Source of the DNA: Syncephalis fuscata
Taxonomy: Eukaryota; Zoopagomycota; Zoopagomycetes; Zoopagales; Piptocephalidaceae
Direction of reading: 5' to 3'
Length of the DNA stretch: 64,000 nt
NCBI GenBank assembly: GCA_025786725.1
Contig: JAHLTZ010000023.1
Location: 124,001 to 188,000 of the forward strand
Shown: piece by piece, positions 1 through 10,037 of the stretch
Layout: each line of letters starts with the position of its first letter
Position numbering within the stretch: position 1 is the stretch's first letter
Made by a program: the position numbers and the translations under genes
Notes under the pieces: model-generated
The model's input: the letters and a program-made list of their open reading frames with translations, nothing else
Told to the model about the DNA's origin: nothing
The model's database searches: none

Positions 1-725
1 CATGTGAATAGACACGACAACAATATACTAAATACTAGTACTAACAATCATAAACAAACAGCTATCCAAGAACATAACTAGTAGATACTTGTTGTTTACT
101 GACACATGATCAACCATATGAACAAAGCTCAAGTTTTATTAACAATAGTATTTACTATACACTACTAGCTTTATTAGGACTATAATAAACATATCTATAT
201 TTCTAGTTTATATTATTTTCTCTACTTTAGTTAAAAGTGTCATTTAGTTGTTAAAAGCTTAACTATGGTAATAGATAATTAAAAAAGAATCATTTATTAT
301 TTATTTTATAATAGCATCAGGCTCATGTTGTACTAAGGCAAGTAATTAATTAGTGGTCACTGATGCTTAGGTGATAGAAGTAGGCTTGGAAAAAAGGTAA
401 CTATTCAGTTGCTAGTCGTTGCGATGTAGTGCTAGGTTGTTAACAATCAACAATTATTCTTATATCAATATCAGTACAACATCATTTCATTATATGATAG
501 TGATAGATTTTTTACTATCCATGGTATATTTACAAATAAACAGTTGATTTTATTGCCAATATATATAACTACAATATTCACATTAACATTGACATATTTA
601 TACCGGCCTATGCTTGTAGCTAATACAATATAATTGTACATGTTTTTTGTTAATACTATTACTTGATTAATAATTAAGAATTATTGAATACAAATAGAAC
701 ACAATTATCAATATAGCAATTTGAT
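1..725. other. AT-rich intergenic, one half of a diverged direct repeat
   Basis: No gene was recognised; all frames are closed at short intervals. The part at about 75-400 resembles 3270-3600 in the same orientation (shared blocks such as a TACTTGTT segment, TAGCTTTATT, a TTTCTAGT segment and AACT(A/G)TGGTAAT), so it is one copy of an old direct repeat that brackets the cysteine-rich peptide pair. Confidence 0.5.
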
Positions 726-1292
726 TGTTTTTTTAAAATGAAACCATAAGTTTATTACAAGTTTGCACAGTTAAATAGGAACAACTAATTGCAAGCTTAT
801 TAGTAAAAGTGATTTTATTGACTAATGACTGGATAAACCGGAGCATTGGCCAAAACTTGATATATAAATAGACTGGACGGCGTAGTTGTCAAATGGTCTT
901 GTTTTTCACCGAATATATACCTAAAGTGTATTGGACCAGTGGTTTGATTACACTACCAATGCTAATGTCTTGAAACCATCGATTATGATTGACACTTGGG
1001 TTTGCATCGAATTTTGCAAAAAACCATGCATTCATGCATGCATTTTTGACATTCTGCACGATTACCACGACGAACCAAAGCTGGATTACCATCCATCGTA
1101 GCTGGTTTAGCATCCACCACGGCTGTAGTGGCTATCAAAGCCACAACGACGGTGCAAACAACGGCAATAGAAAGCTTCATGGTGATATTAATTTGTTAAA
1201 ACAAACAAATAAAGAGATAGTAGAGTGTGGTTGGTATAGAGTGTATAGTAGTGCGTGTATAGCAAGAAGTAGAGTGTAATGATGATATCGCA
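726..1292. repeat. Left arm of inverted duplication A
   Basis: This arm is the reverse complement of 1830-2396 with only scattered mismatches; paired coordinates sum to about 3121. It contains a complete gene for a 65-aa secreted cysteine-rich peptide and its flanks. The outer end stops in a run of seven A/T bases against eight in the other arm. The inner end fades just inside the 5' leader of the gene. Confidence 0.9.
983..1180 (-). CDS. Small secreted cysteine-rich peptide, copy 1
   Basis: A 65-aa intronless gene. Residues 1-24 form a signal peptide (MKLSI start, hydrophobic core, Val-Val-Asp-Ala end). A short pro-segment ends in Arg-Arg at residues 38-39 followed by Gly, a plausible Kex2 site. 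The rest, about 26 residues, is basic and holds six cysteines in the unusual spacing C-x2-C-x3-C-x3-C-x3-C-x3-C. I do not recognise the family. The layout fits a secreted, disulfide-bonded effector, antimicrobial or signalling peptide, but no activity can be claimed. It differs from copy 2 (1941-2138) at three residues: Val for Phe in the signal, Arg for Ser after the dibasic site, Val for Ile between Cys3 and Cys4. It is transcribed away from copy 2. The start is the only in-frame ATG followed by a signal sequence. Confidence 0.75.
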   Translation of the reverse strand: MKLSIAVVCTVVVALIATTAVVDAKPATMDGNPALVRRGNRAECQKCMHECMVFCKIRCKPKCQS

Positions 1293-1829
1293 GTTGGTTG
1301 TGTATATTTTGTGGGCTATTTAAACTTATGGCTATGCTGAGATGCTAGTATACTGTAGTATACAAGATATACCATTGGTGTGTAATATGAACCAATAAAA
1401 CAATCCAGGTAATGGTTTGAGGTGCACATGTACCAATAGATTCAGGGTGGAATAGAATGCTTTCAGTCTTTATTTTAACCTGCCTGGTCTTTCTTTTAAC
1501 CTGCCTGGTCTTTCTTTTAACCTGTCTGGTCTTTATTTTAGCCTGCCCGGTCATTTGCACGAATAATGTAACAATGATAATAATCCAGTACATATGCGAT
1601 AAAAATAGACATATTCGCCTGTATTTTCTGTTACATGATTTAGCTATTTGATAAAAACAAGTATATTGTTTTGGCTTTGTAAAAAATAATAATAATGTCT
1701 TTGTTGCCATTTCTACCGATTCGGTTCTCAACATCTGCATGCATACAGAATAGCACACAGCTTTGATGTAAAAACAAATTTAATGTATCAAAATGGTATT
1801 TTTATATAACTCTTTACTTTTATTATAGC
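1293..1829. other. Unique spacer and presumed bidirectional promoter
   Basis: This stretch lies between the divergent peptide genes. It contains a four-copy 21-bp tandem repeat (1468-1551) and TATA-like sequences close to the right arm. No gene was supported; the open frames seen are by-products of the tandem repeat. Confidence 0.5.
1468..1551. repeat. 21-bp tandem repeat, four copies
   Basis: Four consecutive 21-bp units (1468-1488, 1489-1509, 1510-1530, 1531-1551) share the core TTAACCTGCCTGGT, with a few substitutions in units 3 and 4. The repeat sits near the axis of inverted duplication A. Confidence 0.95.
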
Positions 1830-2396
1830 CAGTTGCGATCATTACACTCTACTTCTTGCTATACACGCACTACTATACACTCTATACCAACCACACTCTA
1901 CTATCTCTTTATTTGTTTGTTTTAACAAATTAATATTACCATGAAGCTTTCTATTGCCGTTGTTTGCACCGTCTTTGTGGCTTTGATAGCCACTACAGCC
2001 GTGGTGGATGCTAAACCAGCTACGATGGATGGTAATCCAGCTTTGGTTCGTCGTGGTAATAGTGCGGAATGTCAAAAATGCATGCATGAATGCATGATTT
2101 TTTGCAAAATTCGATGCAAACCCAAGTGTCAATCATAATCGATGGTTTCAAGACATTAGCATTGGTAGTGTAATCAAGCCACTATTTCAATACACTTTAG
2201 ATATATATTCGGTGAAAAACAAGATCATTTGACAACTACGCTGTCCAGTCTATTTATATATCGAGTTTTTGGCCAATGCTCCGGTTTATCCAGTCATTAG
2301 TCAATAAAATCACTTTTACTAATAAGCTTGCAATTAGTTGTTCCTATTTAACTGTGCAAACTTGTAATAAACTTATGGTTTCATTTTAAAAAAAAC
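1830..2396. repeat. Right arm of inverted duplication A
   Basis: Reverse complement of 726-1292. It carries the second cysteine-rich peptide gene with nearly identical 5' leader and 3' flank. Confidence 0.9.
1941..2138 (+). CDS. Small secreted cysteine-rich peptide, copy 2
   Basis: A 65-aa intronless paralogue of the gene at 983-1180 with the same parts: signal peptide (1-24), dibasic Arg-Arg (38-39), then six cysteines spaced C-x2-C-x3-C-x3-C-x3-C-x3-C in a Lys/Arg-rich C terminus. Three of 65 residues differ from copy 1 and all six cysteines are kept, which suggests that both copies have been held under constraint since the duplication. The leader is pyrimidine-rich (CACTCTACT repeats) and ends TATTACC before the ATG. 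Family and function are not recognised. Confidence 0.75.
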   Translation: MKLSIAVVCTVFVALIATTAVVDAKPATMDGNPALVRRGNSAECQKCMHECMIFCKIRCKPKCQS

Positions 2397-4592
2397 AAGC
2401 CAGTTGTAATTCTTTAAATTATAGAGTGGGCTGTGATTGGTACATGCATGCATTTCATTCAACACTATGCCCATTGTTATGGGGGTAATCATTGTTTCGA
2501 ATTTACAAATGCATCAAATCTAGGCATATCATGCTACATGCTGTGCAACTGCCATCATTCAAATGGTGGCTAATCTAAATCACCTGAAATTGATTCTACA
2601 ATGAGTATTGTTTGTAGGATGATGTATCACGGCATTTTAAGCAATGGGACATTCCAACAAGTCATTTTCGCCATCAGTTTTCTGTTGTAAACTGAAATAC
2701 ATCGGCTAAATTACACGCAATACAATATCCAGACACTAGACTAGATACAATAAAAAATTCTGCTCAAACATCAACAATTTCGAGTGCATAATGGCCGTGG
2801 ATTGCATATAAATTGGTAATCATCCAAGACCTAACTGCTGCTTACATTTATAAAATCACTTCTGACAAGTTAAGCAAAATAGAATGTAGAAGAACAAGCC
2901 AAAGCAGAAACCAATGGAAAAACAATTGGCAGCTCAAAAGCTTACTGGTTTAACTTATAACAAATTATTATCGGCATACCATGTTAGGCTGCGTTTATCA
3001 ACGATCTAACTACTGATAATACAGCTAGAACAATAGCTTTAAACGAAAGTAACGCATGAAATTAAAAACATTGTACATAGCATTTAATAAAACTGCAAAA
3101 TACACACATGCTGTTGTTACTGTTCTATAATTCCGCACAGGGTTTTGTGAAAGTGTGACCAAGAGATATGCCATGTGATTGGATCACCAGTTAAAGTCGC
3201 ATGTGATTGATTGCAAGAATAATATATCTATTGGATATTAATATCGATTACTAGTAACAAATGCCTATTACGACAATATGACGAGTAGCTACTTGTTAGT
3301 TGTGAGCATATGAGCAGTCACCTGAACTAATATGCTGCACTAATGATGAAATACTACAAGGCATTCCAGTTCTATTATTAGTTATGTTTACTATATAATG
3401 ATAGCTTTATTCAATATCAATAAAGGAATTATCAAGTTTCTAGTCCAATATTATTTCTACTTAATGTCATACAAGTTATTCAGTTTATTATAGTTAAACT
3501 GTGGTAATTAATGACCAATAAGGAATAATTTTATTATAAAAGCAATACAACCAAGCAACACTTTGTATTCTGAGCGTTAGGGTAAGCGTTAATAAGCATC
3601 AGAAATTAACGTTATAGGATAGCAACAGGATAAGGTGTTGCTTGGTCATTTAAGTTGCGATTCCTAAAACTAGAAGTATAACAACATAATTAATAAATAG
3701 TCATCTAATACACAACACAATTTATGAGCTATTATAATCATTATTTATAATACTGTTAATAAATAGAGAAATTTTGAAAAATATCTTGTTTTTAAAATTC
3801 AAAAATTTTAAATTCACTCTTCTTAATAAATTATGATTTTAAATAAGCATAAATAAAATTATTAAATTATTAAACCCTTTTATTAAAAGAATATCGCTAA
3901 ATATTTACCAAACTATTTAAAAAACTATATTTACCAGCATCGAAGAAATGAGGATTGCTATTGACGAGTTTAAGCTTGCTAGCGATTGCAATTTTAAGAG
4001 AAAAAACAATCTAGCAAGATTATTGCTTATTTATTTTGATAAAGACAATTGCAGCAAGAAATTTCAGTTTGTTTGGCTGCCAAAAAGCGGAAACTGGCCT
4101 AATAAAAATTGTTCAATGCAATCTTAACCATTTTAATAATTGTCCATATAATTCTAGAAATAATATCATTAAATGTATTAATAAATATATCACAAATAAT
4201 GTTGCTACATTTTTAAATATAAAACCAAAAAATGTACAAGTAAAATTATTAAGTACATATTTAATTATTAAATACACACTAACAATTGTAATAGCTTAAC
4301 AGATGTTATTATTTTCATTATAAAACTTAATCTGCTTTTAATTCAATAAAAAATGACATTGTTACAACAACAGTAATAAAATTATGTAAATTTGACTAAA
4401 CAATTAAAGGAAGAAAAATAAAAGTAGCTTAAATGTTTTAATACCAATTTAACAATAATAAAATATTATTAGTGTCAAACGGCTTTAACTTCTAACAATA
4501 GCTTAGATTAGCAGATTATAACAAAAGTTGTAATTGCATAAATTCCGACAATAAGCTAAAATGGATTGGGTTATAAAAAGGCACCTTATTAT
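2397..4592. other. AT-rich gene-free region with second copy of a diverged direct repeat
   Basis: No coding region was supported. The part at about 3270-3600 is the diverged direct copy of about 75-400. The only longer open frame (about 4036-4299) starts with TTG, has no introns or conserved motifs, and is not taken as a gene. Confidence 0.5.
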
Positions 4593-7034
4593 TATTTGAG
4601 TAACAATATTAGTTATTTATTATATTGCTGAAACATAAACAAAAGTTATAAAGCTAAAAATCACTGATGGGAAAAAAGTTAATCGCAATTAATGCAACAA
4701 TTTTAATTTAAGACCTTTTATTTACGTAATTTAGTTAATTGTAGCCATATTAACAGTAATGCCAATTGTGTTCTACTTGTTAAAGGGCTTCCAGCGATAT
4801 ACTTGTGGTAAATGCAACTCAAAAACACAGTAAAAAACATACTATGTAAATATTAGCACTAATAGTGTTGAAGCAGTAGTTAATGTTGGAATAAAAGTTT
4901 ACAACTATTTTAGTCAATATAGTTAGACCAAAATAAGCTGAATATTAGTCAATTAACATTTATATGTTAAACATTAAAGCATAGAGAACACCAGAGGCTA
5001 ACATGATAGCACAGCATCAAGATAGAGTGCTGTTTGCCCGTTTAATCCACGGCTTCTAAAACTAAAGCTATAGCACTAATGGCATTGCATTAATATTTTT
5101 AACATTTGAATCAAACAGCCATGTATATATGTGTCACTATTATTAATAGCTATTTGTGATGCTTATTGCAAATGATAGTTCGTTGCTGGTCCGCATTTAA
5201 TTTATTCACCAAAAGCAATAAATCAAATACAGCTTTGTTAAGTTTATAATGTTTTTAAACTTTACCTAGATTAATTGCTTATAACATGCTAAAATCGTTA
5301 AGCATACAAACAAACAATACACGCCAATATTGCCAACATCAACGGCAAACTCTTTTAAAACATATTAAATAGCCTGCTTGTATCGATACTAGCAGTGGCA
5401 ATTTGTTAGATACAAACTGCTTAATCCGATCTAGCACATAGGCAAATCAGTAAATCAAAGACAATAAATTGTAATAAGTTTTATTAATTAGCACTTTAGC
5501 GCTGATTCGGTTCTAGCGTTGTTCGTTATTCTATCTTAGTCGTACGTCGCTGCTTGTTTAGCATTTTGGGAAGTTCTTTGGCAGTTTATCGTTACGGCCA
5601 AAGTCCTGTGTCCAGTAAGCTTTGCCTCCACTGCCTACAGCCATGCCACTGCCGAAATGCGTGGCATCGCTTACTAAGTTTTGGAGATGAAGAGGCGAGC
5701 GAATCCAGCTGTCCATAACTTGCTCAATAGATGTCTGTCCGCCCGCAACATTTTCTCTTACGCTGTTCCATCCGCCACCGCTGATAGAGCAGCGTTCCAT
5801 TAAAGCAGGTTCACCAGCAAAAGAATGGCTCATTTGGTTATTACGAGCTTGAAGTGCACTATGGGTCTGTGCAGCTTTGTTTAAACCGGCATCAATTGCA
5901 AGTGGTGGAAGCTTTCGTTCACCGCGGAATTTGTTGACCAGACAAAGCATCTTTGTCGGATCAAAGCTAACTGGACCGGCAGTCACTTCAATTGTGCTAG
6001 CGGCAAATACGGTAATTGCGACGAGAGTGATGAGAAATTTCATGATGATAGTGGTTGTAGGTTTAAAAGTCGTGCGTAGCAGTTGGTGCGTTTAGTCGAT
6101 CTATCAGACTAGCTGTATAAATGATGTAAAAAGTGCTGGTGTATAGGCCGTTATAGAAGCTGTAGCTTTGTTGGGATGTTGAATCAATTATTGACCAAAT
6201 AAACCGACGTATATTTATATTCAATTTTGTATCTACTGCTTTTAAGATATGTTTTATAATAATACCCATGAACAAAACCATTTTCATTGTTTAGGTCCTA
6301 AGTGGTGTAAAAGACAAACATACTTAGTTGCACCATGCTGAAACATGATTGTTCTTAGTGGCCCAGACTTTAAAGTTACAAGTAATAAGCCGGCTATTTC
6401 ATTGTCATCAAACAGTATCTTTGTACATTGTATTGTTATAATTTGCCCACCATGCTTGTATGTTATAGGCTTATTAACTATTTAGTAATACTAATATTTT
6501 GATACAACGTGCAATAGTTATGAACATTGTAAAGTGGCATGATCCGCTATTGTTATAGATATAGCCATCATAAAAATATGATATTTGTTATTCCAATAGC
6601 TATAGCTATTCTAGAATTTAATTATGTTTTATTTGTAATAATCATGGCCGGCTTAAAAAGTATTTTTAACGCAATTATGTGGTAAAAATTAATGGAATGT
6701 GAATTAAAAAATAATAGCGATTAGCTAATTGGTATAGCGTTGTTAAAATTATGTATAACTTTTCGTAAAATGAAGCAAATTGTTTGATATTTTGCACAAG
6801 TATACACATGGCATATAAGTGACTATTAGCAAAGTATACCGTTATTATAGTGCATGATGGTGTAATGGTTGCAATAATACGCTGATAAATGTGCAAAAAT
6901 AGCAGGTTTTAGTTATTTATGACTTGTATAAACAAAATACAGCAAAATGATTGCTAGATTCGAGTTTTCCATGCTTTGCTGATCAGATTGATATAAAATA
7001 TAGAACAGCGATTTTGGCAACAAAAGTTAGCCAA
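4593..7034. repeat. Left arm of large near-perfect palindrome B
   Basis: Each base pairs with the complement of 14630 minus its position, from 4593/10037 inward to 7034/7596. I saw no mismatch in the stretches compared, and the encoded proteins are identical. The arm is about 2.44 kb and holds one complete CAP gene. The flanks outside 4593 and 10037 are unrelated. Such an identical palindrome is either a very recent inverted duplication, one kept uniform by gene conversion, or an assembly fold-back artefact. Confidence 0.95.
5558..6043 (-). CDS. Secreted CAP (SCP/PR-1/Pry) domain protein, copy 1
   Basis: A 161-aa intronless gene. Residues 1-22 are a signal peptide ending Val-Thr-Ala. The remainder is a single CAP domain: first helix LCLVNKFRGERKLPPL, the His of THSALQA, the RENVAGG segment with the conserved Glu-Asn, the SPLHLQNL box with His and Asn, and the YWTQDFG strand. 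The cysteines could pair within the domain. CAP proteins are secreted; fungal Pry members bind sterols and fatty acids, and PR-1-like members occur in host interaction. Which applies here is unknown. The sequence is identical to the copy at 8587-9072; the two are transcribed divergently inside palindrome B. The start is the ATG giving the signal peptide, preceded by an A/C-rich leader. Confidence 0.9.
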   Translation of the reverse strand: MKFLITLVAITVFAASTIEVTAGPVSFDPTKMLCLVNKFRGERKLPPLAIDAGLNKAAQTHSALQARNNQMSHSFAGEPALMERCSISGGGWNSVRENVAGGQTSIEQVMDSWIRSPLHLQNLVSDATHFGSGMAVGSGGKAYWTQDFGRNDKLPKNFPKC

Positions 7035-7370
7035 AAATGCGATTTACGTATTTTTAATCCACTCAATAAATATTGATAATAATACATATAGCTTTACTTA
7101 GAATAAAGCAAATGGCATAATATTTTGCACAAGTATGTATATGATATACAGATAGCTACTGGCAAAGTATACCGTTATTGTATTGCGTGATGGTGTATCT
7201 ATCATGGCAATACACTAATAAATGTGTAAAAATAGTGGTTTTTGGTCATTCATGACTTGTATAACTAAAATACAGCAAAATGATTGCTAGATTCGAGTTT
7301 TCCATGCTTTGCTGATCAGATTGATATAAAATATAGAACAGCGATTTTGGCAACAAAAGTTAGCCAATAT
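6709..7370. repeat. 333-bp direct duplication near the palindrome axis
   Basis: Unit 6709-7034 is repeated at 7042-7367, offset 333. The inner 101 bp (6934-7034 versus 7267-7367) are identical, while the outer part is clearly diverged. The second unit makes the left side of the palindrome longer than the right and gives an additional inner stem (7267-7386 with 7577-7696). Confidence 0.85.
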
Positions 7371-7386
7371 TCAATTTGTGCGTATT

Positions 7387-7576
7387 TAGTTGTTAACAAA
7401 ACCTTAGTTATATGTATATTTGTGGTATAAATTGCCGCCATGTATCGGTATTTCTGCATAGCAACTTTATTATATTTGTTTAGCGCTATATAACACTTTG
7501 AATTTACTATGGACCAAACTTTATTTTTGCATTAAAATTCTAAATTTTTTAAAATTAAATTACTTTTCATTAACTA
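7387..7576. other. Unpaired centre of palindrome B
   Basis: About 190 bp with no counterpart, flanked by the inner stem (position sum 14963). It is AT-rich and no gene or motif was recognised. Confidence 0.6.
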
Positions 7577-7595
7577 AATACGCACAAATTGAATA

Positions 7596-10037
7596 TTGGC
7601 TAACTTTTGTTGCCAAAATCGCTGTTCTATATTTTATATCAATCTGATCAGCAAAGCATGGAAAACTCGAATCTAGCAATCATTTTGCTGTATTTTGTTT
7701 ATACAAGTCATAAATAACTAAAACCTGCTATTTTTGCACATTTATCAGCGTATTATTGCAACCATTACACCATCATGCACTATAATAACGGTATACTTTG
7801 CTAATAGTCACTTATATGCCATGTGTATACTTGTGCAAAATATCAAACAATTTGCTTCATTTTACGAAAAGTTATACATAATTTTAACAACGCTATACCA
7901 ATTAGCTAATCGCTATTATTTTTTAATTCACATTCCATTAATTTTTACCACATAATTGCGTTAAAAATACTTTTTAAGCCGGCCATGATTATTACAAATA
8001 AAACATAATTAAATTCTAGAATAGCTATAGCTATTGGAATAACAAATATCATATTTTTATGATGGCTATATCTATAACAATAGCGGATCATGCCACTTTA
8101 CAATGTTCATAACTATTGCACGTTGTATCAAAATATTAGTATTACTAAATAGTTAATAAGCCTATAACATACAAGCATGGTGGGCAAATTATAACAATAC
8201 AATGTACAAAGATACTGTTTGATGACAATGAAATAGCCGGCTTATTACTTGTAACTTTAAAGTCTGGGCCACTAAGAACAATCATGTTTCAGCATGGTGC
8301 AACTAAGTATGTTTGTCTTTTACACCACTTAGGACCTAAACAATGAAAATGGTTTTGTTCATGGGTATTATTATAAAACATATCTTAAAAGCAGTAGATA
8401 CAAAATTGAATATAAATATACGTCGGTTTATTTGGTCAATAATTGATTCAACATCCCAACAAAGCTACAGCTTCTATAACGGCCTATACACCAGCACTTT
8501 TTACATCATTTATACAGCTAGTCTGATAGATCGACTAAACGCACCAACTGCTACGCACGACTTTTAAACCTACAACCACTATCATCATGAAATTTCTCAT
8601 CACTCTCGTCGCAATTACCGTATTTGCCGCTAGCACAATTGAAGTGACTGCCGGTCCAGTTAGCTTTGATCCGACAAAGATGCTTTGTCTGGTCAACAAA
8701 TTCCGCGGTGAACGAAAGCTTCCACCACTTGCAATTGATGCCGGTTTAAACAAAGCTGCACAGACCCATAGTGCACTTCAAGCTCGTAATAACCAAATGA
8801 GCCATTCTTTTGCTGGTGAACCTGCTTTAATGGAACGCTGCTCTATCAGCGGTGGCGGATGGAACAGCGTAAGAGAAAATGTTGCGGGCGGACAGACATC
8901 TATTGAGCAAGTTATGGACAGCTGGATTCGCTCGCCTCTTCATCTCCAAAACTTAGTAAGCGATGCCACGCATTTCGGCAGTGGCATGGCTGTAGGCAGT
9001 GGAGGCAAAGCTTACTGGACACAGGACTTTGGCCGTAACGATAAACTGCCAAAGAACTTCCCAAAATGCTAAACAAGCAGCGACGTACGACTAAGATAGA
9101 ATAACGAACAACGCTAGAACCGAATCAGCGCTAAAGTGCTAATTAATAAAACTTATTACAATTTATTGTCTTTGATTTACTGATTTGCCTATGTGCTAGA
9201 TCGGATTAAGCAGTTTGTATCTAACAAATTGCCACTGCTAGTATCGATACAAGCAGGCTATTTAATATGTTTTAAAAGAGTTTGCCGTTGATGTTGGCAA
9301 TATTGGCGTGTATTGTTTGTTTGTATGCTTAACGATTTTAGCATGTTATAAGCAATTAATCTAGGTAAAGTTTAAAAACATTATAAACTTAACAAAGCTG
9401 TATTTGATTTATTGCTTTTGGTGAATAAATTAAATGCGGACCAGCAACGAACTATCATTTGCAATAAGCATCACAAATAGCTATTAATAATAGTGACACA
9501 TATATACATGGCTGTTTGATTCAAATGTTAAAAATATTAATGCAATGCCATTAGTGCTATAGCTTTAGTTTTAGAAGCCGTGGATTAAACGGGCAAACAG
9601 CACTCTATCTTGATGCTGTGCTATCATGTTAGCCTCTGGTGTTCTCTATGCTTTAATGTTTAACATATAAATGTTAATTGACTAATATTCAGCTTATTTT
9701 GGTCTAACTATATTGACTAAAATAGTTGTAAACTTTTATTCCAACATTAACTACTGCTTCAACACTATTAGTGCTAATATTTACATAGTATGTTTTTTAC
9801 TGTGTTTTTGAGTTGCATTTACCACAAGTATATCGCTGGAAGCCCTTTAACAAGTAGAACACAATTGGCATTACTGTTAATATGGCTACAATTAACTAAA
9901 TTACGTAAATAAAAGGTCTTAAATTAAAATTGTTGCATTAATTGCAATTAACTTTTTTCCCATCAGTGATTTTTAGCTTTATAACTTTTGTTTATGTTTC
10001 AGCAATATAATAAATAACTAATATTGTTACTCAAATA
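7596..10037. repeat. Right arm of large near-perfect palindrome B
   Basis: Reverse complement of 4593-7034. Homology ends sharply at 10037, where GTTACTCAAATA runs into unrelated sequence. Confidence 0.95.
8587..9072 (+). CDS. Secreted CAP (SCP/PR-1/Pry) domain protein, copy 2
   Basis: A 161-aa intronless gene, identical in protein sequence to the gene at 5558-6043: signal peptide (1-22), CAP domain with its His, Glu and SPLHLQNL motifs, and the C-terminal WTQDFG. The upstream 550 bp, including the A/C-rich leader, is also identical to copy 1, so the two should be regulated alike if both are real. Doubling of dose rather than divergence is the visible effect of the duplication. Confidence 0.9.
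   Translation: MKFLITLVAITVFAASTIEVTAGPVSFDPTKMLCLVNKFRGERKLPPLAIDAGLNKAAQTHSALQARNNQMSHSFAGEPALMERCSISGGGWNSVRENVAGGQTSIEQVMDSWIRSPLHLQNLVSDATHFGSGMAVGSGGKAYWTQDFGRNDKLPKNFPKC

Noticed and set aside
1345-1758. Frame with a repeated KTRQVKR-like heptapeptide
   Set aside because: The peptide repeat is only the translation of the 21-bp tandem DNA repeat.
4036-4299. 87-codon open frame in the AT-rich gap
   Set aside because: It starts with TTG, has biased Ile/Asn/Lys composition expected of AT-rich DNA, and shows no domain or splice context.
6063-6287. 74-codon frame just upstream of CAP copy 1, mirrored at 8343-8567
   Set aside because: It lies in the 5' leader and promoter of the CAP genes and overlaps the CAP leader; no family features.
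6675-6896. 73-codon frame, also at 7734-7955
   Set aside because: It is identical in both arms simply because the arms are identical; it has no motifs and a composition expected from AT-rich sequence.
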